A stretch of DNA of 64,000 nt from Blautia sp. (GCA_017475035.1 JAFVGK010000131.1:1-64000), one strand, 5' to 3'. Positions 49,835 through 59,230 are shown, numbered from the stretch's first letter. A program made the numbers and translations. The notes: generated by a model from the letters alone, not told the origin.

Positions 49835-50499
49835 CTGATTTTCCTATAAAGATGAATGAATATCTTCCTTTACGTGATGTTGTATACGATACATTACGCA
49901 AAGCCATTCTTCGCGGAAATCTGAAACCTGGGGAGCGTTTGATGGAAATCGCTTTGTCAGAGAAGCTGGGGGTGAGCCGTACTCCGATCCGGGAAGCCAT
50001 GCGCAAGCTGGAGCAGGACGGACTGGTGACTATGGAACCGCGAAAAGGCGCACAGGTAGCCAACATTACGGTAAAGGACCTGAATGATGTCCTGGAGGTG
50101 CGTATCGCCTTGGAAAACCTGGCCATTGAAAAAGCCTGCGAACGTCTCAACGATGATTACCTGCAGGAACTTAATGCGGCGCTGGAGTCTTTCCGCGCAA
50201 AAGTTACGGTGGGATCTTTGGAAGAACTGGCGGAAGCGGATGAAGATTTTCATGATATTATCTTTCGGGCAGCGGATAATCAAAGGCTTCTTCAAACATT
50301 AAACCATTTGCGGGAACAGATTTACCGCTATCGGATTGAATACCTTAAAGACGAAGAAACACGAAGCCAGCTGGTTGAAGAACACGAGCAGATGCTGCTG
50401 GCGATTCAGAATCATAATGTAACACGTGCACAGGAGCTGTCATTTGCACATCTGGAAAATCAGCGCAAAGCGATTTTAAGGTCTATTTCATCTCAGTGA
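49831..50499 (+). CDS. GntR-family (FadR subfamily) transcriptional regulator
   Basis: 222 residues. N-terminal winged helix (LRKAILRGNLKPGERLMEIA, LSEKLGVSRTPIREAMRKLE, QDGLVTMEPRKGAQVA) and a C-terminal all-helical FCD ligand domain (EVRIALENLAIEKACERL, ADEDFHDIIFRA, and EEHEQMLLAIQNHN with His and Asp metal-binding positions). Typical FCD ligands are small carboxylates. It is translationally coupled to ispE by an ATGA overlap, an unusual pairing, so the target genes are unclear. Confidence 0.92.
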   Translation: MTDFPIKMNEYLPLRDVVYDTLRKAILRGNLKPGERLMEIALSEKLGVSRTPIREAMRKLEQDGLVTMEPRKGAQVANITVKDLNDVLEVRIALENLAIEKACERLNDDYLQELNAALESFRAKVTVGSLEELAEADEDFHDIIFRAADNQRLLQTLNHLREQIYRYRIEYLKDEETRSQLVEEHEQMLLAIQNHNVTRAQELSFAHLENQRKAILRSISSQ

Positions 50500-50537
50500 A
50501 ACTCACAGAATTCATCTGCCGCGTTGCCTTCGGGCTA

Positions 50538-50566
50538 TTGCCTTTTTGGGCAGATGATGTTACAAT
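50538..50566 (+). promoter_or_regulatory. sigma-A promoter
   Basis: TTGCCT (50538-50543), a 17-bp spacer and TACAAT (50561-50566), upstream of the membrane-anchored protein at 50691. Confidence 0.65.
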
Positions 50567-50690
50567 ATGCCGGTAACTTTTATCAGGAATAAGCCTGTTT
50601 TCGCCGATGTGTGTTAAGGATTTCCGGGCGGCGGCTTATCCGGTAAACGATATACACGGACATATCCGTGTTCCGAGGCAGGAGGAGTTT

Positions 50691-51194
50691 ATGAGTACAC
50701 TTACCATCGTCCTTCTGGTCATCCTGGTGATATTAATCGGTCTGGCGATCGGTCTGTATTTCTTCGGCAAGAAGACGCAGAAAAAGCAGGAGGAGCAGGA
50801 GGCACAGATTCAGGCAACAAAGCAGACAATGTCGATGCTGGTCATTGACAAGAAGAGACTTCCGATTAAAGAATCAGGACTTCCGCAGATGGTCATTGAT
50901 CAGACCCCCAGGCTTATGCGCAGACAGAAGCTGCCGATTGTAAAGGCAAAGATCGGCCCAAGGATTATGACAATGATTGCTGATGAAAAAATATTTGATC
51001 TGATTCCGGTAAAGAAAGAGATCAAAGCAGAGGTCAGCGGCTTATATATTGTGGGAGTCAAGGGAATTCGCGGATCGCTGGAGACCGCTCCTGCTAAAAA
51101 GAAAGGATTCTTTGCCCGTTTGCGTTCCAAAGCGGAAGCCGTTGCCGCCGATCAGAAGAGTACAAATTCTTCCGGGAAAAAGAAAACGAAGTAA
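50691..51194 (+). CDS. single-pass membrane protein of unknown function
   Basis: 167 residues. One N-terminal transmembrane helix (IVLLVILVILIGLAIGLYFF), a basic linker with a short coiled coil (KKQEEQEAQIQATKQT), then a compact cytoplasmic domain with LVIDKKRLPIKESGLPQMVI and AKIGPRIMTMIADEKIFDLI. The end is lysine-rich (SSGKKKTK). ATG 50691 follows AGGAGGAG. The frame is open to 50607 without an SD. It precedes plsC by 77 nt. I do not recognise a named family. Confidence 0.8.
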   Translation: MSTLTIVLLVILVILIGLAIGLYFFGKKTQKKQEEQEAQIQATKQTMSMLVIDKKRLPIKESGLPQMVIDQTPRLMRRQKLPIVKAKIGPRIMTMIADEKIFDLIPVKKEIKAEVSGLYIVGVKGIRGSLETAPAKKKGFFARLRSKAEAVAADQKSTNSSGKKKTK

Positions 51195-51271
51195 AGCATT
51201 TTTATAAGGCGCGCAGGCCATTTACCGTGTTATTTTTCAAAGACGGCAAGGGATAAGCAGGTGAAAGAAAG

Positions 51272-52009
51272 ATGATCCGTTTGATTGTTTGTGTTGTTAG
51301 TGTGGGTCTCTTTTTTCTGGTTTCATTGGTGCTTCTGCCGATAGAGTGGCTGTTCGGAAAGATTTCTCCGAAAACAAGGGATATCCATGCACTCAGGATC
51401 GTGCAGTGGATGTTCAGGGTGGTTCTGTTTTTCAGCGGGACCAAGATTACTGTGATCGGTAAAGAGCGGGTTCCGAAAGATCAGGCGGTACTCTATATCG
51501 GTAATCATCGCAGCATTTTTGATGTTGTGATTACATATTCGATGGTTCCCGGCCTTACCGGGTATGTGGCAAAGACTGAGTTGCTGCGGATACCGATTTT
51601 GTCAAGCTGGATGAAGCTTTTACACTGTCTGTTTCTTGACCGAAAGGATATCAGACAGGGTATGAAAACGATTCTCTCCGCGATTGAGCTGGTCAGGAAT
51701 GGAGTCAGCATCTTTATCTATCCGGAAGGGACCAGAGGAAAGAGTGAGAATGTTTCAGAAATGCTGGAGTTTCATGAAGGAAGCTTCCGGATATCAACAA
51801 AAACAGGCTGTCTGATTGTTCCGGTTGCAATCAATCATTCATCCGCTATTCTGGAAGATCATTTCCCGAGATTGAAGCCGACGCATGTTATTGTTGAGTA
51901 TTGTGAGCCGATTGATCCGGGGAAACTGACAAAAGAAGAACAAAAACGTCTCGGCGTTAAGACACGTTTGATGATTCAGGAAAAACTGCTGGCAAATGAA
52001 GCCGGTTAA
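51272..52009 (+). CDS. plsC: 1-acyl-sn-glycerol-3-phosphate acyltransferase
   Basis: 245 residues. A hydrophobic N-terminus (LIVCVVSVGLFFLVSLVLLP) is followed by the acyltransferase motifs: HRSIFD (H-x4-D catalytic dyad, in YIGNHRSIFDVV) and the substrate-binding FIYPEGTRGKSEN. It makes phosphatidic acid at the membrane. AGGTGAAAGAAAG precedes ATG 51272. A terminator lies about 100 nt downstream. Confidence 0.94.
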   Translation: MIRLIVCVVSVGLFFLVSLVLLPIEWLFGKISPKTRDIHALRIVQWMFRVVLFFSGTKITVIGKERVPKDQAVLYIGNHRSIFDVVITYSMVPGLTGYVAKTELLRIPILSSWMKLLHCLFLDRKDIRQGMKTILSAIELVRNGVSIFIYPEGTRGKSENVSEMLEFHEGSFRISTKTGCLIVPVAINHSSAILEDHFPRLKPTHVIVEYCEPIDPGKLTKEEQKRLGVKTRLMIQEKLLANEAG

Positions 52010-52107
52010 AAGCACAGATCTTTCGGTTGGTGCAAACAGGCTTTTGGCGATGCAATCATCAATAAAAAATAAGGATATTGGGGTGGGTCTTCAGGAGCCA
52101 TCCGGAC

Positions 52108-52146
52108 AAAACCGCACAGGCAATGCAACTGCCTGTGCGGTTTTGC
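52108..52146 (+). terminator. intrinsic terminator after plsC
   Basis: A 15-bp stem AAAACCGCACAGGCA/TGCCTGTGCGGTTTT with a 7-nt loop. The A and T flanks make it potentially bidirectional. Confidence 0.85.
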
Positions 52147-52284
52147 ATTATCCCGGAGCTGCCCAAAGGAAGAAGTCACCTGTCGGTGACGGGCGGTTTG
52201 GGGGAGGGCAGAGCGGAAGCTTCACCTCCCTTTGCCCCATTATCCCGAAATCACACTCGGTAACAATATAGTTGTGATAAGGGG

Positions 52285-52313
52285 TTGGATTTTTATGAAA
52301 AAACCGTTATAAT
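52285..52313 (+). promoter_or_regulatory. sigma-A promoter of the deacetylase-PPIase pair
   Basis: TTGGAT (52285-52290), a 17-bp spacer and TATAAT (52308-52313). Confidence 0.8.
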
Positions 52314-52352
52314 AAGGAATACGTTGTTAAAACAAAAAAGGGGAGGTTTTTG

Positions 52353-53675
52353 GTGAAAAAGCTTCAAAAGATACGGAGACGAATATTACTTGCCCTGATT
52401 TTTTCAACCTGCATTCTGCATTCTGTTCCTGATTCTGCCGCAGCTCCTGTTTTGATGTCCGAAGCGGCTGAAGTGCCGGCGGAGGTTTCGTATGCTCTGT
52501 CTGCTGCTGCGCTTGAAGCTTCCCAGTATGATTATGACGCTGCGATCAGCCGCCTGGAGAAGCTCCCTGATCCTCTGCGTGATGATGAACGTGTGGAAAA
52601 GGCCATTGCCCGGTATGAGGAACAGAAAGAAAAGTGTACGGCGTTTCCGCTTGAGGAAGTGACGCATATTTTTTTTCATACGCTGATTTATGATACGGAT
52701 AAAGCCTTTGATGGTGACTTTGACAGTGCCGGTTATAATCAGGTGATGACTACGATCAGAGAGTTTAAACGTATTCTGAATGCCTTGTATGCAAGAGGCT
52801 ATGTCCTGGTGAGTCCGCATGATCTTGCCGGTGAGAATAAAAAAGGCAAAATGCGTCAGAAAAAGCTGATGCTTCCGGAGGGGAAAAAGCCGATCGTATT
52901 ATCACAGGATGATGTGAGTTATTATCATTATATGGATGGAGATGGGTTTGCGAGCCGCCTGCTTCTTGATGAAAACGGCGTGGTGAAAAACGAATATATC
53001 CTGGAAGACGGCTCAGCCATGATCGGGGATTTTGATCTGGTTCCGATTGTCGATTCCTTTATTCAGACGCATCCTGATTTTTCTTATCATGGACATAAAG
53101 GAGTGCTTGCCATGACCGGTTATAACGGAGTCCTGGGTTACCGCACAGATGAAGCGTATCGGACATGGGAGGGATTGACAGAGGATCAGCTGCAGTTTTT
53201 GAATTCTCATCCTGAATTTGATTTTGAAAAAGAGGTGCGTGAAGCCACGGAAGTGGCTGACGCTTTGAAGAAAACGGGTTGGGAGTTTGCCAGCCATACC
53301 TGGGGTCACCGTAATGCAGCGGAGGCTTCCGCTACAGAGCTTGCGGATGATGATGCGAAATGGAAACGCAATGTTGCTCCGATACTCGGAGATACCGATA
53401 TGATTTTTTTCGCGTTCGGCGCTGATATCGGTGACTGGACGCCATATTCCAGAGAAAACCCGAAATATCAATATTATTACGATGCCGGTTACCGGTATTT
53501 CTGCAATGTAGACTCAAATGTCTTCTGGATTCAGCTGACGGATGAATATTTCCGGCAGGGCAGAAGGAATGTAGACGGATACCGGATGTACTATAATCCT
53601 GAAATGCTTTCAGATTTGATGGATGTGAATGGAGTCTGGGACAATGCGCGGCCGACACCCGTGAGTACAGGATGA
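52353..53675 (+). CDS. secreted polysaccharide deacetylase (NodB-like)
   Basis: 440 residues. Signal peptide (RRRILLALIFSTCILHSVPD, ending near SAAAPV), a helical N-terminal segment, then a NodB-type domain. The metal-binding Asp pair is in VLSQDDVSYYHY (about residue 186) and the His pair in FASHTWGHRN (about residue 315). The insert between them is much larger than in canonical chitin or peptidoglycan deacetylases, so substrate is uncertain. GTG 52353 has GGGGAGG 6 nt upstream. A lipoprotein PPIase follows, with overlapping frames. Confidence 0.85.
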   Translation: MKKLQKIRRRILLALIFSTCILHSVPDSAAAPVLMSEAAEVPAEVSYALSAAALEASQYDYDAAISRLEKLPDPLRDDERVEKAIARYEEQKEKCTAFPLEEVTHIFFHTLIYDTDKAFDGDFDSAGYNQVMTTIREFKRILNALYARGYVLVSPHDLAGENKKGKMRQKKLMLPEGKKPIVLSQDDVSYYHYMDGDGFASRLLLDENGVVKNEYILEDGSAMIGDFDLVPIVDSFIQTHPDFSYHGHKGVLAMTGYNGVLGYRTDEAYRTWEGLTEDQLQFLNSHPEFDFEKEVREATEVADALKKTGWEFASHTWGHRNAAEASATELADDDAKWKRNVAPILGDTDMIFFAFGADIGDWTPYSRENPKYQYYYDAGYRYFCNVDSNVFWIQLTDEYFRQGRRNVDGYRMYYNPEMLSDLMDVNGVWDNARPTPVSTG

Positions 53676-53710
53676 ATAAGAATCTCAGAAACATAAGGGG
53701 GAAACAGGGG

Positions 53711-54823
53711 ATGAAGCAAAAAAAACGGATTTTTCTGGTGTCTGTTCTGCTTTTTGCAATCTGTCTTTCCGGTTGTGGAATATCAGATATTTCTTCGCTT
53801 TGGTCTGCTGACGCAAATAAAGCGCCGGAAGATACGCAGGCTGTTTTGTTTGAATCCGCCCAGGTGAATCCTGTGACAGGGAGCCTGGTTTCGGTAAATG
53901 CACTGGAATATGTCAGGCTTGCGGATTATAGGAATATGGTTATTCAAAAGCCGGAAGCAGATGACGCCATGGTCGCGGAAGAAATAGCCGCAAGGCTCCG
54001 GGAGGATGCCGCTGCGCCAAAGGGTAAGGATGCTTTTATTCAGGAGGGTGATGAAGCGGTCATTAATTATTTCGGGATGATCGGCTTCGAAACAGTTGAC
54101 CAAAGCACGGCAAACAACTATACTCTTGTAGTGGGCAGTCATGAGATGGCTGCCGGGTTTGAAGAGGCTCTTCTGGGAATGAAAGCAGGAGAAACGAAAA
54201 AATTTGAGATTACTTATCCGGAAAATGATTCATCAAGGCCGGAGCTTGCAGGCAGTACGGTGACATATCAGGTGACGGTGCAGTCGTTTACAAGGACGCC
54301 TGAGCTGAGTGAAGAGTGGGCGGCAGAACAGGGATATGGTTCGCTGGAAGAGTTTCGTCAGGCGGTAATCTCGGATCTTGATGCGCAGATAGAGTCTGAA
54401 GCAATCGACTATGGAGAGGCCTTCTGGAAGCTTGTCTGTGAAAACAGCTCTGTAATTGATTATCCGGAACAGGATCTTTTGCTGGGCGTGGAAGAGTATC
54501 GGCAGATGACTGAGAACTATGCCTCCTATGCGCAGATGGATGTAGCTTCTTTCCTTCGTTCACAGAATATTGATGAAACGAAGTATCAGGCTCTTGCAAT
54601 GGAATATGCCAGAAGACTTGTGAAACAAAACCTGATCGTGCAGGCAATATTGGATACAGAAGGCGTGGATCTGTATGGGACACAGGCAGATGAGGTACGG
54701 GACAGATTCGTAAGGTCTTATGCTGTCAAGGACCGCGCCGAATTGGAAGAGCGCTTCGGCTCGCGTCAGATAGACGAATCCGTCGGTCTTGTGCTGGCGA
54801 AGCAAATTCTGGAATCACTGTAA
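53711..54823 (+). CDS. lipoprotein FKBP-type peptidyl-prolyl isomerase, trigger-factor-like
   Basis: 370 residues. Lipobox LSGC with Cys22, then an FKBP domain (GDEAVINYFGMIGFETVDQS, then GSHEMAAGFEEALLGMKAGE and TVTYQVTVQSF). Next comes a helical region like the C-terminal chaperone domain of trigger factor (WAAEQGYGSLEEFRQAVISD, LAMEYARRLVKQNLIVQAIL). It lacks the ribosome-binding N-domain, so it is an extracytoplasmic foldase, comparable in role to PrsA. ATG 53711 follows AAGGGGG; ATG 53672 overlaps the previous stop but has no SD. It is likely co-transcribed with the deacetylase. Confidence 0.88.
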   Translation: MKQKKRIFLVSVLLFAICLSGCGISDISSLWSADANKAPEDTQAVLFESAQVNPVTGSLVSVNALEYVRLADYRNMVIQKPEADDAMVAEEIAARLREDAAAPKGKDAFIQEGDEAVINYFGMIGFETVDQSTANNYTLVVGSHEMAAGFEEALLGMKAGETKKFEITYPENDSSRPELAGSTVTYQVTVQSFTRTPELSEEWAAEQGYGSLEEFRQAVISDLDAQIESEAIDYGEAFWKLVCENSSVIDYPEQDLLLGVEEYRQMTENYASYAQMDVASFLRSQNIDETKYQALAMEYARRLVKQNLIVQAILDTEGVDLYGTQADEVRDRFVRSYAVKDRAELEERFGSRQIDESVGLVLAKQILESL

Positions 54824-54843
54824 ACCTCATGGTTTGAGAGAAG

Positions 54844-54876
54844 AAATTGAGTCAACATACAGAACTTCGTTAGGAG
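54844..54876 (+). repeat. interspersed repeat family A, copy 7 (3' part)
   Basis: AATTGAGTCAACATACAGAAC, reduced here to the block ATTGAGTCAACATAC, AGAACTTCGTT, AGGAG. The 5' blocks and the clean stem are lost. It lies 12 nt after the PPIase stop. Confidence 0.7.
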
Positions 54877-54888
54877 CTGTGTAAAAAA

Positions 54889-54990
54889 ATCCTATACAGA
54901 TAATGCAGGATAAATTCGTCCGGGCAAGGTGGCGGTAGGAGCCGCAGCAAACTGCGGCGACTGACAACAACACATCCTGGACGGATTAAG
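54889..54990 (+). ncRNA. candidate structured leader or small RNA
   Basis: An outer pairing ATTCGTCCGGG (54913-54923) with TCCTGGACGGAT encloses an inner stem GGAGCCGCAG-CAAA-CTGCGGCGACT (a 9-bp core). Unpaired A/C-rich linkers (ACAACAACACA) separate them. The segment does not code for a credible protein and lies in the leader of the next gene. I cannot match it to a known RNA family. Confidence 0.35.
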
Positions 54991-55052
54991 ACGCGCGGAT
55001 GTAAAGGTTATTTATGCACAGATCCTTATGGGAGGAGAAAGGAAAAAAATCT

Positions 55053-56357
55053 ATGGATAAGAAAGCCCTGCGGCAAAGCAGGGAACGTAAGAGAAGACAA
55101 ATACGCAGGAGAAAGATCATACGTGCTGTGGTTTATCTTCTGGGAGCTGTTCTTCTGGTTATTTTTGTTTCCAGGGGAATTGTTAAACCGATTATCCGAA
55201 GGATATTCGGAAGCGGCCCGGATGATTCCAATACATTAAGGACGGAAGCCGTGGAAAGCGACCCGAACGCCGCGATCCGCCGTCCGTTAAAGAGAGTGAC
55301 GGATACGGAAAAGCTTACAGCCCTTACTCCCGGCTGGCATGAAAACGCAGAGGGCAGATGGTATCAGAATACGGACAGAACCTATTTTGCCGGGGGATTT
55401 ATGAGCATAGACGGGGTTCAGTATTACTTTAATGAAGATGGATATATCGTCAGGGATGATTGGATCACGCTGGGAGTAAAGGACTATTATTTCGATGAAA
55501 CCGGTTCCCTGGAACCGCAAAGGAACCATCCGCTGCTTGCCCTGACCTTTGACGATGGACCGGGGCCATATACAAACCGGCTTCTGGACGCATTGGAAAA
55601 GTACAATGCCCGTGCTACGTTTTTCATGCTGGGCATCCAGATTGAAGAATACCCGGATATTCTTCCCCGTATGCAGGAGCTTGGCTGTGAACTGGGAAGC
55701 CATACATGGAATCACAAGGATCTGACTACCCTGAGCTTAGAAGGCGTGAAAGAGCAGTTTCGGGATACGGACGACCTGATGCTTTCCGTCTGCGGACAGA
55801 CTGCCAAAATAGCCAGACCTCCTTACGGTTCATGGAATGATGATGTTCTGGAAACTGCCGGGAAGCCTTTTATTAATTGGTGTGTAGACTCGATGGACTG
55901 GTCTTATAAAGACGCCCAGAAGGATTATGAATCGATTTTGAGTGCGGATGGCCTGGGAGACGGCGCGATCATTCTCATGCATGACATTTATGAACCTACT
56001 GTGGCATGTGTTGAAATGCTTATTCCCAAGCTGCAGGAGATGGGATATAAGCTGGTAACGGTTTCGGAGCTTGCAGAAGCGAGCAATGTGGACCTTCAGC
56101 TTGCCACATACACGAATTTCTGGAAATCCTCTCTGGAAGCAGGAGATGTACCGGGTTATCGTGGAACAGCCACGACAGAATCCTCCTATGAGCCGTTTGA
56201 ATTTACGATTTCTGATGGATATGGGGAATATCGGGAGGAAGAATCTACAGAAGATACAGAAGATATATATGAAGATGAATCGGAGGAAGAGGAATATCAG
56301 GAAGAGGATTCTTCCGAAGCATATGATGAAGAGTATAGTGAAGAAGAATCCTGGTAG
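55053..56357 (+). CDS. membrane-anchored polysaccharide deacetylase with wall-binding-like repeats
   Basis: 434 residues. A very basic N-terminus (RERKRRQIRRRK) precedes one transmembrane helix (IIRAVVYLLGAVLLVIFVSR). Two short repeats like choline/glucan-binding modules follow (GRWYQNTDRTYFAGGFMSID, GVQYYFNEDGYIVRDDWI, YYFDETGSL). The NodB domain is canonical: LTFDDGPGPYTNRLL, LGSHTWNHKDL (His pair), ARPPYGSWNDD and ILMHDIYEPT. It probably deacetylates peptidoglycan or another wall glycan outside the membrane. The tail is ~45 residues of D, E, S and Y. ATG 55053 follows GGGAGGAGAAAGGA. Confidence 0.9.
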   Translation: MDKKALRQSRERKRRQIRRRKIIRAVVYLLGAVLLVIFVSRGIVKPIIRRIFGSGPDDSNTLRTEAVESDPNAAIRRPLKRVTDTEKLTALTPGWHENAEGRWYQNTDRTYFAGGFMSIDGVQYYFNEDGYIVRDDWITLGVKDYYFDETGSLEPQRNHPLLALTFDDGPGPYTNRLLDALEKYNARATFFMLGIQIEEYPDILPRMQELGCELGSHTWNHKDLTTLSLEGVKEQFRDTDDLMLSVCGQTAKIARPPYGSWNDDVLETAGKPFINWCVDSMDWSYKDAQKDYESILSADGLGDGAIILMHDIYEPTVACVEMLIPKLQEMGYKLVTVSELAEASNVDLQLATYTNFWKSSLEAGDVPGYRGTATTESSYEPFEFTISDGYGEYREEESTEDTEDIYEDESEEEEYQEEDSSEAYDEEYSEEESW

Positions 56358-56444
56358 AAAGGGAAGGCGATCTATACAGGCAGCGGCGAAAATTGACTTT
56401 GCCGGATGGTTCTGTTTTGAGTTTTAATAAAGGAGGAAGGCAAG

Positions 56445-58409
56445 ATGGCAGAAAAGTTTCAGTTCACAGAGTATGATCAATATCTTCTGGGACAAGGCAC
56501 GCATTATGAGATTTATCACAAATTAGGCGCGCATCTGACAACTGAGGACGGCGAGGATGGTGTGTATTTTGCTGTCTGGGCGCCAAATGCTCGCCAGGTT
56601 TCGGTGATTGGTGAATTCAATGGATGGGATACGCAGGCGAATCCATTGACCAAGGCAGGCCCAATCGGTGTCTTTGAAGGCTTTGTCCCGGACGCAAAGA
56701 TCGGACAGCTATATAAGTATTTTATCATCGGCATGCATGGAGAGGAATTGTTCAAAGCAGATCCATACGGCTTTGAATGCGAAAGAAGACCCGGCACGGC
56801 TTCCAGGATTGCTGATATTTCCAATTTTACCTGGACCGACGATGCCTGGATGGAGGCCCGGCAGAAATTTGATGAGAAAAAAGATGCGATGGCAATTTAT
56901 GAGGTGCACCCGGGTTCCTGGATGAAGCACCCATGGTCGAAGGATAATGAAGAGGGTTTCTATAATTATCGCGAATTTGCGGTCCGATTGACAAAATATG
57001 TCCTGGAAATGGGCTATACGCATGTTGAATTGATGGGAATCGCCGAGCATCCTTTTGACGGCTCCTGGGGTTATCAGGTAACCGGCTACTTTGCTCCCAC
57101 CTCCCGCTATGGCTCTCCTCTGGACTTTAAGTATCTGGTCAATCATCTCCACCGTAACGGAATCGGTGTCATTCTGGACTGGGTTCCTGCTCATTTCCCA
57201 AAAGACGCGCACGGGCTGGCAAACTTTGACGGAACGGCGGTATATGAACACGAGGATCCGAGACAGGGAGAGCATCCTGATTGGGGAACAAAGATCTTTA
57301 ATTATGGAAGACCGGAGGTAAAGAACTTCCTGATTTCCAATGCCTTGTATTGGATCGAAGAGTATCATGTGGACGGGCTGCGCGTTGATGCTGTCGCCTC
57401 TATGCTTTATCTGGATTATGGCAAACGTGACGGTCAGTGGGTGGCAAATAAATATGGCGGAAACGAAAATCTTGAGGCGATTGAGTTCTTTAAACACCTT
57501 AACAGCTGTCTGCTGGGGAGAAATCATGGTTCGGTCATGATCGCGGAAGAGTCTACCGCATGGCCGAAAGTAACGGCCAAGCCTGAGGACGATGGACTTG
57601 GCTTTTCACTGAAATGGAATATGGGATGGATGAATGATTTTCTGGAATATATGAAGCTGGATCCCTATTTCCGGAAATTCAATCATAATATGATGACATT
57701 CTCTCTGACTTATGCTTATTCCGAGAGATATGTCCTGGTACTATCACATGACGAAGTCGTTCATCTCAAATGCTCGATGCTGAGCAAGATGCCGGGAGAA
57801 CTGGATGAGAAATTTAAGAACCTGAAGGTGGGCTATACTTACATGTTCGGTCATCCGGGGAAGAAGCTGCTTTTTATGGGACAGGATTTTGGCCAGCTGC
57901 GTGAATGGAGCGAAGAGAGAGAAATTGACTGGTTCCTTCTCGAGGAAAAAGGACATCAGAAGCTCCAGTCATTTGTACGGGATCTGTTAACGATCTACAG
58001 GAAATATCCGGCCTTGTATGCAATGGATACCGATTGGAATGGATTTGAATGGATTAATGCGGATGATGCAGACCGCAGTATTTTCAGTTTTGTAAGAAAA
58101 GCGCCTGTGGCTGAAAATGATGCAGAAAAGGGCACGATGGTCGAAAAGGTTTCCAAGAGCGGCAAGCTGAAAAAGGTTAAGGCAAATAAGCCGGTAAATC
58201 TTCTTTTTGTCTGCAACTTTACGCCGGTGTTCCGTCCTGACTACCGTGTAGGAGTACCGGAATTAAAGAACTATACTCTTATTATGGATGAAAACGGACT
58301 TTTGGAGAAGAAACAGAAATTCAAGGCGGTTGAAAGCGAATGCGACAAGAGACCGTATTCCTTTGACTATCCTCTTCCTGCTTATGGCGTGGCAGTATTT
58401 ACGTATTGA
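56445..58409 (+). CDS. glgB: 1,4-alpha-glucan branching enzyme
   Basis: 654 residues, GH13. A CBM48 N-domain (YFAVWAPNARQVSVIGEFNG) is followed by the barrel. Catalytic Asp is in DGLRVDAVASMLYLDYG, Glu in VMIAEESTAWP, and the transition-state Asp in LSHDEVVH. HVELMGIAEHPFDGSWGYQV is a branching-enzyme hallmark. It adds alpha-1,6 branches during glycogen synthesis in the cytoplasm. SD AAAGGAGGAAGG precedes ATG 56445. No other glycogen gene is next to it in this window. Confidence 0.95.
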   Translation: MAEKFQFTEYDQYLLGQGTHYEIYHKLGAHLTTEDGEDGVYFAVWAPNARQVSVIGEFNGWDTQANPLTKAGPIGVFEGFVPDAKIGQLYKYFIIGMHGEELFKADPYGFECERRPGTASRIADISNFTWTDDAWMEARQKFDEKKDAMAIYEVHPGSWMKHPWSKDNEEGFYNYREFAVRLTKYVLEMGYTHVELMGIAEHPFDGSWGYQVTGYFAPTSRYGSPLDFKYLVNHLHRNGIGVILDWVPAHFPKDAHGLANFDGTAVYEHEDPRQGEHPDWGTKIFNYGRPEVKNFLISNALYWIEEYHVDGLRVDAVASMLYLDYGKRDGQWVANKYGGNENLEAIEFFKHLNSCLLGRNHGSVMIAEESTAWPKVTAKPEDDGLGFSLKWNMGWMNDFLEYMKLDPYFRKFNHNMMTFSLTYAYSERYVLVLSHDEVVHLKCSMLSKMPGELDEKFKNLKVGYTYMFGHPGKKLLFMGQDFGQLREWSEEREIDWFLLEEKGHQKLQSFVRDLLTIYRKYPALYAMDTDWNGFEWINADDADRSIFSFVRKAPVAENDAEKGTMVEKVSKSGKLKKVKANKPVNLLFVCNFTPVFRPDYRVGVPELKNYTLIMDENGLLEKKQKFKAVESECDKRPYSFDYPLPAYGVAVFTY

Positions 58410-58589
58410 GATTGTATCTGATTCAGGATGGTCAGCAGGGATTGTCTGTCCCGGAGCAATCACATCGGAATCATCCGCCTGAGGTGACAGTTCAAAAAGA
58501 CCGAAAAAGTTTGTTATTTTTGTGACGAACTATTGGCGATTTGATTGAAAATGATTGTTTGTTCCTTTGTTCTTTAGCATCTCTTCCTA

Positions 58590-58618
58590 TTGCCATATGA
58601 TCCTTTTGGGGTTATAAT
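58590..58618 (+). promoter_or_regulatory. sigma-A promoter of the 77-residue protein gene
   Basis: TTGCCA (58590-58595), a 17-bp spacer and TATAAT (58613-58618). Confidence 0.75.
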
Positions 58619-58703
58619 GCGTATCGTTAAGAAAAGTTGATGAAAAAGCTACTGCTCGCAGCTTTGAAGAGGTATGCAGGCTGCAGAAAGGAGAATGCAG
58701 AAT

Positions 58704-58937
58704 ATGAAGCTTACAAATATCACAGATGTGGATGGTTTTTTTAAGACAATTGATCAGTGCAAGGGGAAAGTTGAATTAGTTACGGCAGAAGGAGACCGGC
58801 TGAACCTTAAGTCTAAATTGTCTCAATACGTTTCACTGGCGAATCTTTTTGCAAACGCGGAGATTCCGGAGATGGAACTGGTTGCTTATGAGCATGAGGA
58901 CCTGGAACGTCTGATTAACTATATGATGGCTGGCTGA
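58704..58937 (+). CDS. small protein of unknown function
   Basis: 77 residues, acidic overall. It opens KLTNITDVDGFFKTIDQCKG, continues KVELVTAEGDRLNLKSKLSQ, and ends EHEDLERLINYMMAG. The alternation suggests a small alpha/beta fold. ATG 58704 has AAAGGAG at 12 nt spacing; ATG 58695 is too close to the SD. It has its own promoter and stands alone. I do not recognise the family. Confidence 0.72.
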   Translation: MKLTNITDVDGFFKTIDQCKGKVELVTAEGDRLNLKSKLSQYVSLANLFANAEIPEMELVAYEHEDLERLINYMMAG

Positions 58938-59087
58938 GTATCAGTATCATATACATGATTCCGGTGATTGTGGGAGCGATCCTGGAAAACAATCATAGGG
59001 ATGAAATATTCAAAGTACTATCCCGTTAAAAGACCATTCAGATGATCCTTTTTAACTTCGGGTGGGAACATAAAACAATACATAACC

Positions 59088-59110
59088 AGGGGGTGCTTGC
59101 ACTCCCTGGT
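59088..59110 (+). terminator. hairpin, possible terminator
   Basis: CCAGGGGGTGC and GCACTCCCTGG pair around a short loop. The U-tract is poor. Confidence 0.45.
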
Positions 59111-59127
59111 CACTATACGTTACAGAC

Positions 59128-59230
59128 TTTTTACTTTGAAAACGCCCGCTGCGCCAGCAGCGTGGCATAGTGGGATGCACCCATGCCCTCATTTTCATTC
59201 ATGGTGATGCCGAATTCGAAGGGCATGGGG
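59128..59230 (+). repeat. interspersed repeat family II, copy 3
   Basis: TTTTTACTTTGAAAACGCCC, GCTGCGCCAGCAGCGTGGCA, TAGTGGGATGCACC, then CCATGCCCTCATTTTCATTC and a closing AGGGCATGGGGG. The ends AGGGCATG and CATGCCCT can pair. Confidence 0.85.

Larger units (their letters stand above)
52010..52352 (+). other. intergenic region between plsC and the deacetylase gene
   Basis: It contains the plsC terminator, a GC-rich stretch with a CACCTGTCGGTG hairpin (52179-52190), and a promoter at 52285-52313. No gene is supported. Confidence 0.65.

Noticed and set aside
51996..52271. 91-codon open frame after plsC
   Set aside because: It overlaps the terminator hairpin and has no coding character.
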